A stretch of DNA of 13,065 nucleotides from JACVRX01 sp035697245 (lineage in GTDB: Bacteria; Actinomycetota; Actinomycetes; Jiangellales; Jiangellaceae): contig DASSDH010000200.1 of NCBI GenBank assembly GCA_035697245.1, positions 1 to 13,065 of the forward strand, given 5' to 3'. Shown here in pieces: positions 1 through 6,467 of this stretch. The position numbers were made by a program, and so were the translations under genes. Below the pieces are notes generated by a model. The model saw nothing but the letters and a program-made list of their open reading frames with translations, was not told where the DNA came from and searched no databases. Numbering within the stretch: position 1 is the stretch's first letter; every line of letters begins with the position of its first letter.

Positions 1-200
1 GGCGAATCCACCAACGGGCCCACCGTGTCCACATAACGCTGCGTATCGTTCAGCGTCCGCTGCCCCCAATACGCCACCGCCGCCGGCGTCATCAACAACC
101 CCGCCAACACCACACACACCACCGCCGCAACCGACCGACCCGTGCTGCGGCGCTCCACGACCACTGTCTCGGACGCCTGCGCGGGTGCTGCGTCGGCCAT
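1..200 (-). CDS. Partial actinobacterial membrane protein (N-terminus only)
   Basis: Only the first 66 codons are in the window; the gene continues past the left edge. Read on the minus strand it begins MADAAPAQASETVVVERRS, followed by a hydrophobic segment at about residues 24-45 (AAVVCVVLAGLLMTPAAVAY), then WGQRTLNDTQRYVDTVGPL. This layout is a short polar N-terminus, one membrane helix, then an extracytoplasmic stretch with a 'DT.RYV.TV.PL' motif. It is typical of a widespread actinobacterial family of uncharacterised membrane proteins. The start is supported by a GAGGAGG ribosome-binding site seven bases upstream of the ATG. The function is unknown and the rest of the protein cannot be judged. 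The gene diverges from the reductase gene at 514. Confidence 0.75.
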   Translation of the reverse strand, partial: MADAAPAQASETVVVERRSTGRSVAAVVCVVLAGLLMTPAAVAYWGQRTLNDTQRYVDTVGPLVDS

Positions 201-417
201 CAACAACCTCCTCGGTACAGCCACACGGTTTCTGCGTTGGGTCAAAGCCGCCGCCGTCAAATGCTCGGCATGGCCGACTTTCCCCTCCAGAGTCGAGTCG
301 CCGCAGGCGGCAAAGCACTACGGCCGCTCCGATTCCACCACGTCCGCGAGCGTTGGACGAGTCGGCGCGCGAATCGCGGTACAAGTCTGCTGGAACATGT
401 CCAGCACCCACGCTAAC

Positions 418-437
418 CTACAACCGAATGGTTGTAG
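418..437. promoter_or_regulatory. Perfect palindrome, likely operator
   Basis: The sequence ctacaaccgaatggttgtag is a perfect 8-bp inverted repeat around a 4-base centre. The size and the CAACC/GGTTG arms are like operators bound by dimeric winged-helix regulators such as the ArsR family. A weak promoter-like pair (TGGAAC at 391-396, 17 bases, TAACCT at 414-419) would place it over the transcription start of the reductase gene. No such regulator is encoded in the window, so the regulator assignment is inference. Confidence 0.5.
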
Positions 438-449
438 CTGGATGACCGA

Positions 450-469
450 CGATGAGGTCCACCTCATCG
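450..469. promoter_or_regulatory. Second perfect palindrome upstream of the reductase gene
   Basis: The sequence cgatgaggtccacctcatcg has two 9-base complementary arms around CC. It lies 13 bases after the first palindrome and 45 bases before the start codon of the reductase. It could be a second operator or a stem-loop in the 5' leader. Its arms differ from those of the first palindrome, so it is probably not a second copy of the same binding site. Confidence 0.4.
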
Positions 470-500
470 GCCGATCGCAAGCGACCGGACAACCCAACCC

Positions 501-506
501 AGGAGG
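501..506 (+). promoter_or_regulatory. Ribosome-binding site deciding the start at 514
   Basis: A perfect AGGAGG lies seven bases before the ATG at 514. It fixes the start of the reductase there rather than at the in-frame codons further upstream. Confidence 0.85.
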
Positions 507-513
507 CCCGCTA

Positions 514-1065
514 ATGCGCAAGATCAAGTCGAACTTCTTCATCTCCCTCGATGGCGTCGTCGAGTCGCCCGACAAGTGGCACTTCCCGTATTTCGATGAC
601 GAGATGGGAGCGGCGGTCGGCGCCGGCTTCGCCACCGCCGACGCCTTGCTGATGGGCCGAGTGCTCTACCACGAGTGGGCCGCGTACTGGCCCGAGCATG
701 CCGACGAGCCGTTCGGCGACGTCATGAACTCGATCAAGAAGTACGTCGTCTCCGACAGCCTGCGGGCGGCGGAGTGGCAGAACTCGGAGCTCATCAGGGG
801 CAACGTGGCGACCCAGAAGCTGACCGACATCAAGGCCCATGGGGGTGGCGACATCGCCATGTCCGGCAGCCCCACCACCGTCCGCTGGCTGCTGCGCGAG
901 GGGCTCCTCGACGAGCTCAACCTGCTCGTGCACCCGCTCGTTGTCGGCGACGGCATGGCTCGCCTCTTTCCGCCGGACGAGCCGAGCATTCCCCTCGAGC
1001 TCATGAGCGCACAAACCTTCAAGACCGGCGTGCTAAATCTCCGCTACGCGCCGGCCAACGGATGA
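514..1065 (+). CDS. RibD C-terminal / DHFR-like reductase
   Basis: This 183-residue protein has the RibD-C/dihydrofolate-reductase-like fold. It opens with a beta strand and loop, KSNFFISLDGVVESP, followed by DALLMGRVLYHEWAAYWP (about residues 47-64), a YVVSDSL strand, the nucleotide-loop region GDIAMSGSPTTVRWLLREGL, and DELNLLVHPLVVGDG. Those are the usual signatures of the stand-alone 'dihydrofolate reductase family protein', and the length is normal. Such proteins are predicted NAD(P)H-dependent reductases. Their substrates are mostly unknown, and they should not be equated with FolA or with riboflavin-pathway RibD. The start at 514 has a perfect AGGAGG, and the in-frame extension upstream has no homology-like features. 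The gene is convergent with the anti-sigma gene and is a relative of the reductase at 5503. The upstream palindromes suggest repressor control. Confidence 0.88.
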   Translation: MRKIKSNFFISLDGVVESPDKWHFPYFDDEMGAAVGAGFATADALLMGRVLYHEWAAYWPEHADEPFGDVMNSIKKYVVSDSLRAAEWQNSELIRGNVATQKLTDIKAHGGGDIAMSGSPTTVRWLLREGLLDELNLLVHPLVVGDGMARLFPPDEPSIPLELMSAQTFKTGVLNLRYAPANG

Positions 1066-1105
1066 CGCTGAGCAGGTGCGGCGCGAGGAACGACAGCCAC
1101 CGCTA

Positions 1106-1936
1106 TCAGTGCATCGACGCCGCCACGGCGAGTGCGTTGGTCATGTCTAGTGCCCCCTCTAGCCGGTAGGTCACGCCCTCGCGCACCCAGACGAGGGTTG
1201 GTGCCGCGAGCCGCGGACGATCCTCGTGCACAAGACCGTCGGGACCACGCACCAGAATCTGATGGGGGTCAGTGAAATAGATGCCAGGCCAGCGGCCGTC
1301 CACCGTGACCTGCGTCACCGGCTCGCCTGCCTCGATGAGCTTGTCGAAGTACGGCGTGGCCGTGCCGGCATACTCGCCGACGAGCAGGCCGACGTGGGTT
1401 GCGGCGGTGGCCGGGAAGCCGGTGGTGGGCCCGTAGACCAGGCTGACCGACTCAAGGCCCGGCTCATCCGTGACGTAGACGTCCGGCGCGTCCAGGCCCG
1501 GCACAACTGGCAGCGACACCGGGAAGGAAACCCGCTGACGGGCTTCGTCGATGGTCACGGGTTCACCGAGATCGAGGGCCGTGTCCACAGTGTTTCGAGG
1601 GCTCGGAGCTGCGCTCGGAGCAGTCCGCACGTTCACACCCGCGAATCCGAACAGGTCTGCGACGGCGGCACGCGTTGCCGGCACGCTGAGCACGATAACC
1701 ATCGCCAGGACCAGGACGATCGTCGCTGTCGCGAGCCGACCCAGCGGCCCGGTGAAGCCGAAAGGTGGGCGCCACAAGGTGGGCCGGGTCGCGCCCGAGC
1801 CCGATTCGAGACGCTCCCGCACGCGGGTCGCATAGTCAGGCCGAGCGGGTACATCGAGCTTCTGCGCAAGCTCGCGGAACTCGGCCTCGAGATCTCGGGC
1901 CCGACGGTTGACCTCCCTGGGTTCGTCAGACACCAC
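1106..1936 (-). CDS. Single-pass membrane protein, probable anti-sigma factor
   Basis: The protein has 276 residues from the GTG at 1936; an adjacent GTG at 1933 is equally possible. The N-terminal 66 residues are polar and helical (RDLEAEFRELAQKLDVP). A membrane helix follows at about 67-88 (LATATIVLVLAMVIVLSVPA), and then an extracytoplasmic domain with ATRAAVADLFGFAGVNV, LDLGEPVTIDEARQRVSFPV and a C-terminal LVWVREGVTYRLEG. This layout is common among actinobacterial proteins paired with ECF sigma factors, and the C-terminus resembles DUF4367-like domains. The start overlaps the sigma gene by 11 (or 8) bases, so the two are translationally coupled. I infer that the cytoplasmic part binds the sigma factor. 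The zinc-binding HxxxCxxC motif of classical anti-sigma domains is absent. A longer in-frame start at 2032 lies inside the sigma gene and looks like a shadow. Confidence 0.75.
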   Translation of the reverse strand: MVSDEPREVNRRARDLEAEFRELAQKLDVPARPDYATRVRERLESGSGATRPTLWRPPFGFTGPLGRLATATIVLVLAMVIVLSVPATRAAVADLFGFAGVNVRTAPSAAPSPRNTVDTALDLGEPVTIDEARQRVSFPVSLPVVPGLDAPDVYVTDEPGLESVSLVYGPTTGFPATAATHVGLLVGEYAGTATPYFDKLIEAGEPVTQVTVDGRWPGIYFTDPHQILVRGPDGLVHEDRPRLAAPTLVWVREGVTYRLEGALDMTNALAVAASMH

Positions 1937-2525
1937 GTCGCTCCGCCTCCACGACCTCGGGCGCGATCGTCGGCCTGAGCATGGCCTGGAGGGCGGCCAG
2001 GCCTCGGGAGAGCCGTGACTTGACCGTGCCATTCGGAATCCTGAGCACTTGCGCGGTCTCGTCCTCGGTCAGATCCAGCAGGTAACGGCAGGTGATCACG
2101 TCTCGTTGATGCCGCGGCAGGGCGGCCAACGCATCCCGCAGCGACCGGATCCTTTCGTTCTCCTCGGCGACTTGTTCCGGCGTCCGAACCGGTGAGGCCA
2201 GCACTTGAGCGATCAACGGCAGGGGCACTGTCCGGTGTCTCGAGTACCAGCGCCATCGGTTGCGCGTCTCGTTGACGACGATCTTGAGAAGCCACGGCCG
2301 AAACGGCTCCGAAACCCTGAATCGACCCAACGCGAGATACGCCTTCACGAACGCCTCTTGCACCACGTCCGCGGTGTCGTCGCCGGCGCCCAACGCGAAG
2401 GCAGTCCGGTGGGCGACCGCCTCGTAACGCTTGACCAATTGCCCATAACTCGCTACGTCACCGTTCCGGGCCGCCTCGACCAGGGTGGCGTCGGTCGCCG
2501 CCGCAGAGGCCACCGGCCGACTCAC
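1926..2525 (-). CDS. ECF-family RNA polymerase sigma factor
   Basis: This is a 199-residue group 4 (ECF) sigma factor. Region 2 spans about residues 13-92, with DVVQEAFVKAYLALGRFR (core binding) and PFRPWLLKIVVNETRNRWR (-10 recognition and melting). Region 4 spans about 127-183, with the helix-turn-helix LTEDETAQVLRIPNGTVKSR. There is no C-terminal extension, so it is not an ECF41-type protein. The start is a GTG without a well-spaced ribosome-binding site. A GGAAC/GTAG promoter-like element ends five bases upstream, so the message may be leaderless. The gene overlaps the probable anti-sigma gene downstream. It is divergent from the Rieske/oxidase operon, which carries a matching promoter element, so it probably activates both itself and that operon. 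The signal it responds to is not evident. Confidence 0.93.
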   Translation of the reverse strand: MSRPVASAAATDATLVEAARNGDVASYGQLVKRYEAVAHRTAFALGAGDDTADVVQEAFVKAYLALGRFRVSEPFRPWLLKIVVNETRNRWRWYSRHRTVPLPLIAQVLASPVRTPEQVAEENERIRSLRDALAALPRHQRDVITCRYLLDLTEDETAQVLRIPNGTVKSRLSRGLAALQAMLRPTIAPEVVEAERRGV

Positions 2526-2529
2526 CTCA

Positions 2530-2557
2530 CCTACACCCGCGAATGCTCACCCGTTCC
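2530..2557 (-). promoter_or_regulatory. Putative ECF promoter of the sigma gene
   Basis: On the minus strand GGAACG (2557-2552) is followed after 16 bases by TGTAGG (2535-2530). GGAAC is the classic -35 core of ECF sigma promoters. The same arrangement occurs on the other strand facing the Rieske gene. Transcription would begin about at the GTG at 2525, implying a leaderless message and autoregulation. Confidence 0.5.
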
Positions 2558-2633
2558 ATCCGATGGTAAGGACCGATCCCGAGTTGGCGCATACCTCCGG
2601 TGGGGCACGTGGCCACACCGTGACCTCCGCCAC

Positions 2634-2661
2634 GGAACCGCAAGCGTCTCTGTGACGTAGT
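2634..2661 (+). promoter_or_regulatory. Putative ECF promoter of the Rieske/oxidase operon
   Basis: GGAACC (2634-2639), a 16-base spacer, then CGTAGT (2656-2661) fits an ECF-type -35/-10 pair. It lies about 48 bases before the Rieske start codon. The spacing and the GTAG core match the divergent element in front of the sigma gene, which supports one sigma factor reading both. Confidence 0.6.
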
Positions 2662-2708
2662 CATCGCGTTCGACGAAGGCGCCGATCCGACCCGCGACGA
2701 GGTGACGC

Positions 2709-3155
2709 ATGGAAGAGATGACGCGACGTGCGGCCTTGCGGCTGACTGCTGGCGTCGTTGCGGCCCTTGGCTCAGCGAGCTGCGGAGCTGGTGACGCGCC
2801 GGACAGTCCGTCGGGTGCCAGCGGGCCTACGCGTACGTCAAAGCCGTCGACTTCTCCGCCTTTGAGGGAATTGGTGGCGGTCACGGCAGTACCGGACGGT
2901 GGAGTGCTCGACGTCTCGGCCGCGGCGGGCGAGCCGGCGTACCTGATCCGCAGCGGGGACTCGATTCGACTGCTGTCCGCAACCTGCACGCACGCCCGAT
3001 GCCAGGTTTCCTGGGATGCGAGCAGCCTGCAGTTCCAGTGCCCCTGCCATAGCGGGAGGTACGACTCTCAGGGGCAGGTTGTCAGCGGTCCACCACCCCG
3101 AGGTTTGGTGGACCTTCAGGTTGTCGTCGACCACGGCACCGTCTATCTGGACTGA
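2709..3155 (+). CDS. Tat-exported Rieske [2Fe-2S] protein
   Basis: This 148-residue exported electron-transfer protein is a single Rieske domain. The N-terminus TRRAALRL is a twin-arginine motif followed by a hydrophobic stretch (about residues 11-24) and a cysteine at 25, in GSASCG. That cysteine could be lipid-modified, although the lipobox is imperfect. A Pro/Ser/Thr-rich linker leads to the Rieske domain. The cluster ligands are Cys93 and His95 (in CTHARC) and Cys111 and His114 (in CPCHSGRY). Cys98 and Cys113 are placed to form the disulfide seen in cytochrome bc-type Rieske proteins. No cytochrome b gene is nearby, so it is not an obvious bc1 subunit. The stop overlaps the start of the FAD oxidase by one base, suggesting it passes electrons to or from that enzyme. 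GAGGTGA lies just before the ATG at 2709; a second ATG at 2718 is an alternative start. Confidence 0.9.
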   Translation: MEEMTRRAALRLTAGVVAALGSASCGAGDAPDSPSGASGPTRTSKPSTSPPLRELVAVTAVPDGGVLDVSAAAGEPAYLIRSGDSIRLLSATCTHARCQVSWDASSLQFQCPCHSGRYDSQGQVVSGPPPRGLVDLQVVVDHGTVYLD

Positions 3156-4795
3156 TGAACTCTTCCGGTGAGCAGGATGCCGGCCAGGGGCCGCTGACCC
3201 GGCGACGGTTCCTGCAGGTGTTGGGCACGGTTGGTGGGGCAGGAGCGGTGCTCGCCACGATGGAGGCGCTGAACCTCGTGCCCAGCGCGCGTGACCATAC
3301 GACCCCCTTCCAACCACCCCGTGCGTCGGACTTCGCTCTTCAGGGCAGGGTCAACAACACAACCGTGCTGGTGCTCGGTGCCGGCATCGCCGGCCTCTGC
3401 GTTGCGTACGAGCTGGAGAAAGCCGGCTACCGGTGCGAGGTCCTCGAGGCCCGTGATCGACCGGGCGGCCGCTGCTGGACCGTACGCGGTGGAACCCGGG
3501 AGACCGACCTGGACGGAGTCGCGCAGACAGCCCAGTTCGCGTACGGGCAATACATGAACGCCGGTCCGGCCCGCATTCCGCAGCACCACACCACCCTCGA
3601 CTACTGCCGCGAGCTGGGCGTCGCGATCGAGCCGTTCGCCAATGAGAACGCCGACGCGTACTACTACAACGAGTCCGCTCAGGGATTTGACGGTCCGCTC
3701 GTGGACCGCCGATTGCGACGGCGGGTCGCTCGGGCTGACTATCTCGGCTACGTCAGCGAGTTGCTCACCAAGGCGATTGACCAGCACGCACTCGACGCCA
3801 GCGTCGGTGCGGCGGATCAAGAGGCGCTGCTCGAGTTCCTGACATCCTTCGGCGCACTGAACCAACAGGGCCGCTATGTCGGCTCGGACCGGCGCGGGTA
3901 TGTGACTCCGCCTGGCGCCGCCAACCTGTCCGGTGTCGTCGGCAAGCCGTACACGCTGTCCGATCTTCTGGCGGCGAATTTCGGTGTGTACTTCCCGTTC
4001 GAGCTCGGCTGGGACCAGGCGATGATGATGTTCCAACCGGTCGGCGGAATGGACCGAATCCCACATGCGCTCGCTGCCGCGCTTCGCGGCACGATCCGCT
4101 ACGGGGCGCAGGTCCAGCAGATCACGGTGGCCGACGACCGGGTCGAGGTGATCTTCACCGGGCCGGATGGAGGGTCACTGAAGGTCGGTGCGGACTACTG
4201 CGCCTGCACGATCCCGCCCAACCTGCTTGCCCTCATACCGGGCAACCTGCCGGCCGACGTCACCTCTGCCTTGAGCAGTGTGGTGCCCATGTCCACCGGC
4301 AAGATGGGCCTGCAGTTCCGCCGCCGATTCTGGGAAGAGGACGAGCGGATCTTCGGTGGCATCACCGACACCAACCTTGACATCGGCACGATCTGGTACC
4401 CGTCCTACGGCTACCTCGGCGAGAAGGGGGTGCTCATCGGCTACTACAACTACTTCGAGCAATCCGACGAGTACGCGGCGCTCCCGCCCGAACAGCGCGA
4501 GCGTAGGGCGCTCGACCAAGGCGCAAAGGTCCACGGTGAGGTCTACAAGGAGGAGTTCGAGAACTCTTTCTCGGTGCACTGGACGAAGATTCGCCACAGC
4601 GAGGGCGGATGGGCGTTATGGGAGGACCGGGCTACATCCCCGGTGTACAAGGCGCTGCTCGAACCGGTTGGACGGCTCTACTTCGCCGGCGACCATCTCA
4701 GCTATGTGACCGCGTGGCAGCACGGTGCGTTTGAGTCCGCTCGGCATGTCGTCACCGCCTTACACCAGCGTGTCCTCACGGAGTCGGGGAGATGA
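3155..4795 (+). CDS. Tat-exported FAD-dependent amine / L-amino-acid oxidase
   Basis: This 546-residue flavoprotein of the flavin monoamine oxidase/L-amino-acid oxidase family has a twin-arginine signal (LTRRRFLQVLG, residues 14-24) with a hydrophobic core to about 42. The FAD-binding Rossmann motif is VLGAGIAGL (GxGxxG at 75-80), with Glu98 for the ribose and DRPGGR at 101-106. The segment NAGPARIPQHHTTLDYC (135-151), then FANENADAYYY, parallels the 'GPMR.P..H' and 'ENENAWYF' region of snake-venom L-amino-acid oxidase. There the Arg (here Arg140) holds the substrate carboxylate, so an alpha-amino acid is a reasonable substrate guess. The C-terminal FAD segment is GRLYFAGDH (506-514), with AWQHGAFESA at 520-529. 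The family oxidises amines with release of ammonia and, when oxygen is the acceptor, hydrogen peroxide. It overlaps the Rieske gene by 1 base and the next gene by 4 bases. Confidence 0.9.
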   Translation: MNSSGEQDAGQGPLTRRRFLQVLGTVGGAGAVLATMEALNLVPSARDHTTPFQPPRASDFALQGRVNNTTVLVLGAGIAGLCVAYELEKAGYRCEVLEARDRPGGRCWTVRGGTRETDLDGVAQTAQFAYGQYMNAGPARIPQHHTTLDYCRELGVAIEPFANENADAYYYNESAQGFDGPLVDRRLRRRVARADYLGYVSELLTKAIDQHALDASVGAADQEALLEFLTSFGALNQQGRYVGSDRRGYVTPPGAANLSGVVGKPYTLSDLLAANFGVYFPFELGWDQAMMMFQPVGGMDRIPHALAAALRGTIRYGAQVQQITVADDRVEVIFTGPDGGSLKVGADYCACTIPPNLLALIPGNLPADVTSALSSVVPMSTGKMGLQFRRRFWEEDERIFGGITDTNLDIGTIWYPSYGYLGEKGVLIGYYNYFEQSDEYAALPPEQRERRALDQGAKVHGEVYKEEFENSFSVHWTKIRHSEGGWALWEDRATSPVYKALLEPVGRLYFAGDHLSYVTAWQHGAFESARHVVTALHQRVLTESGR

Positions 4796-5445
4796 CGTCG
4801 TCTCCCGCAAGACGACCGGCCTGGGTCGTTCCCAGCCTTCTGGTCGCGGTCTTCACGGTTGTCTATCTCGTCCTACGGGTGGTACTGGGCGACGACACCG
4901 GCCCGTCGGCCTTCCCAACCCAACACGTTCCCGAGCCCACCACGCCGGCCCTGAGCAGCAAGGAAACCCCACAGACCGACGAGCTCGGGTTGACAGGTGA
5001 CGGCATCGGCCCGCATCGACTCGGTGACGACGCGCCCGCAGTGCTCGAGGCGTTGACCGACGTGCTCGGCACACCGACCGAGGACGCGTCGGAAGAATGC
5101 GCGCCTGGCCTGCAGACTCGGTGGGTCCGATGGGCGGATCTGAGCATCCGGCTGCACTCCGGCCAGTTCGTGGCTTACATCGAGGGCATCTACTACCCAC
5201 CCGGACCGCCGCCGCTCGCCATCCCGACGGCGAAGGGACTCGCGCCAGGTGATCCGGCGACCCGGCTGTTCGAGCTGTACGACCCCGCTTCGCTCAGGCG
5301 GGTTCCCGCACCGGCGCCATCAGAGCAGGAAGTCACGCAGTTCGAGATCATCGCTGAGGGCGCCCGACCCCTTGTCGTTATCGTCGAGGGAACGGCGGAG
5401 ACCGGCACGGTCGTCGCCATCTCGGCTGGCAGCTTCTGTTCTTGA
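4792..5445 (+). CDS. Membrane-anchored extracytoplasmic protein, unknown function
   Basis: This 217-residue protein was not assigned to a named family. It has a short basic N-terminus, one membrane helix at about residues 11-32 (WVVPSLLVAVFTVVYLVLRV), a Pro/Thr-rich linker to about 66, and an outside domain. The domain begins GIGPHRLGDDAPAVLEALTDVLG and has a second similar stretch, AKGLAPGDPATRLFELY. These 'G-[IL]-G/P-..-LG-...-L' units resemble a duplicated module found in actinobacterial secreted proteins. The only cysteines, 103 and 216, are both outside the membrane and could form one disulfide. The ATGA overlap with the FAD oxidase puts it in the same operon, so an accessory or sensing role with the secreted redox enzymes is plausible but inferred. 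Confidence 0.75.
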   Translation: MTSSPARRPAWVVPSLLVAVFTVVYLVLRVVLGDDTGPSAFPTQHVPEPTTPALSSKETPQTDELGLTGDGIGPHRLGDDAPAVLEALTDVLGTPTEDASEECAPGLQTRWVRWADLSIRLHSGQFVAYIEGIYYPPGPPPLAIPTAKGLAPGDPATRLFELYDPASLRRVPAPAPSEQEVTQFEIIAEGARPLVVIVEGTAETGTVVAISAGSFCS

Positions 5446-5446
5446 C

Positions 5447-5464
5447 CCGGCCGTGAGAGGCCGG
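5447..5464 (+). terminator. Weak stem-loop between operon and second reductase
   Basis: CCGGCC and GGCCGG form a 6-bp GC stem around a 6-base loop just after the stop of the membrane-anchored protein. There is no T-run, so at most it would attenuate transcription before the reductase at 5503. Confidence 0.25.
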
Positions 5465-5502
5465 CGCATTGCCGGCGGCTAACTGCGGAGGAGGACGTGG
5501 AG

Positions 5503-6093
5503 ATGAGCAAGGTCGTCGTTGTGAACAACCTGACCCTCGATGGCGTGATGCAGGCACCGGGCCGGCCTGACGAGGACACCCGAGGCGGATTCGAGCATGG
5601 TGGCTGGGCGCAGCCTTACAACGATCCGGTCATGGCCCGCAAGATGGGTGAGGGTATTGCCGCAGGCGGACCGCTGCTGTTCGGGCGGCGGACCTATCAG
5701 GATTTCGCCTCCTTCTGGCCCCAGCAGAAGGACAACCCGTTCACGCCGGTGCTGGACAACGCCCAGAAGTACGTAGCGTCGACGACGCTGAAAGAGCCGC
5801 TACCGTGGCGCAACTCCACGCTTCTCGATGGGGATGGCGCGGATGCCGTCGCCGAACTGAAGGAACAGTTGGCCCAGGACTTGGTCATTCTGGGCAGTGG
5901 AGAGCTGATCCGATCGTTGATGCGACGCAACCTCATCGACGAGTACGTGCTCCTCATCCACCCGCTCGTGCTGGGGTCGGGTCGGCGGATGTTCCAGGAT
6001 GGCAACCCGCTGGCCATCCTCCGTCTCGTCGACGCGACCCCGACGACGACCGGCGTCGTCATCGCGACTTACCACACAGCCTCCGAGCGCTGA
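5503..6093 (+). CDS. Second RibD C-terminal / DHFR-like reductase
   Basis: The protein has 196 residues and the same fold class as the product at 514. Visible landmarks are VVVVNNLTLDGVMQAPGRP at the N-terminus, GGPLLFGRRTYQDFASFWP (about residues 52-70), KYVASTTL, QDLVILGSGELIRSLMRRNL and DEYVLLIHPLVLGSG. The longer loop after the first strand (DEDTRGGFEHGGW) is typical of the larger subgroup of stand-alone DHFR-family proteins. It is a predicted NAD(P)H reductase with unknown substrate. The start at 5503 follows GGAGGAGGA by seven bases; an in-frame GTG at 5497 is too close to that site. The gene lies 57 bases after the sigma-controlled operon and could be its last member or have its own promoter. 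It is similar to the first reductase in overall layout but clearly divergent from it. Confidence 0.88.
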   Translation: MSKVVVVNNLTLDGVMQAPGRPDEDTRGGFEHGGWAQPYNDPVMARKMGEGIAAGGPLLFGRRTYQDFASFWPQQKDNPFTPVLDNAQKYVASTTLKEPLPWRNSTLLDGDGADAVAELKEQLAQDLVILGSGELIRSLMRRNLIDEYVLLIHPLVLGSGRRMFQDGNPLAILRLVDATPTTTGVVIATYHTASER

Positions 6094-6104
6094 TGTGATC
6101 AGCG
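6088..6104 (+). terminator. Short stem-loop at the end of the second reductase gene
   Basis: CGCTGA and TCAGCG pair around TGTGA, overlapping the stop codon. The stem is only 6 bp and has no T-run, so it is a weak terminator candidate at best. Confidence 0.2.
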
Positions 6105-6467
6105 GCGGATTGGTGTCGTTATCGGGGCACTAATCTCACGTTGATCAGAAATCGCATAATCAGCGAGTGATGGTTGTCCTGGCCCACCTGGTTTAGCAAC
6201 CCGCGTCCGTCTGTCTGGTGCAGGTCCAGCAAACGTGCAGTTGGAAATGATCGCGGCGGACAGCGGTGTTCGCACCCGCAAGGCTCGGCCGAGCGAGGCA
6301 AGCGAGTTGCCCATAACGTCGGAGAGATCGCACGTCTGGATGTGGAAGCGTCCGTCGGGATCAGCGAGGACGGAAGCGCGATCGTGACGTTCACCGAAAC
6401 ACCGGTCTCCGCAGGTGCAGCATTCGTGAAATGCGCCAACTCAGCGTGCCGCTTGGGTATCTTCGGG

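Larger units (their letters stand above)
201..513. other. Intergenic region between divergent genes
   Basis: About 310 bp without a convincing gene separates the left-edge membrane-protein gene from the reductase gene. An open frame runs through it in phase with the reductase, but it has no family resemblance and lies upstream of a much better start at 514. The region holds two perfect palindromes (418-437 and 450-469) and a weaker 6-bp inverted repeat (389-394 with 400-405). The rest shows nothing recognisable. Confidence 0.6.

Noticed and set aside
392..419. GGAAC upstream of the first reductase as a third copy of the ECF promoter
   Set aside because: The GTAG element is missing at the matching distance; TAACCT is there instead, so membership in the regulon is not supported.
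142..513. In-frame N-terminal extension of the first DHFR-like reductase
   Set aside because: No family resemblance, no ribosome-binding site, and a perfect AGGAGG precedes the ATG at 514 where the conserved fold begins.
1937..2032. Longer start for the anti-sigma gene inside the sigma gene
   Set aside because: The extra residues are Arg/Pro/Ser-rich shadow of sigma coding sequence; GTG starts at 1936/1933 follow a GGAG and give the usual overlap.
1926..2525. ECF41-type sigma factor with a C-terminal regulatory domain
   Set aside because: The protein ends about 16 residues after region 4, so there is no SnoaL-like extension.
2709..3155. Rieske protein as part of a cytochrome bc1 complex
   Set aside because: No cytochrome b or c gene nearby and a single N-terminal Tat/lipoprotein-like signal; it pairs with the FAD oxidase instead.
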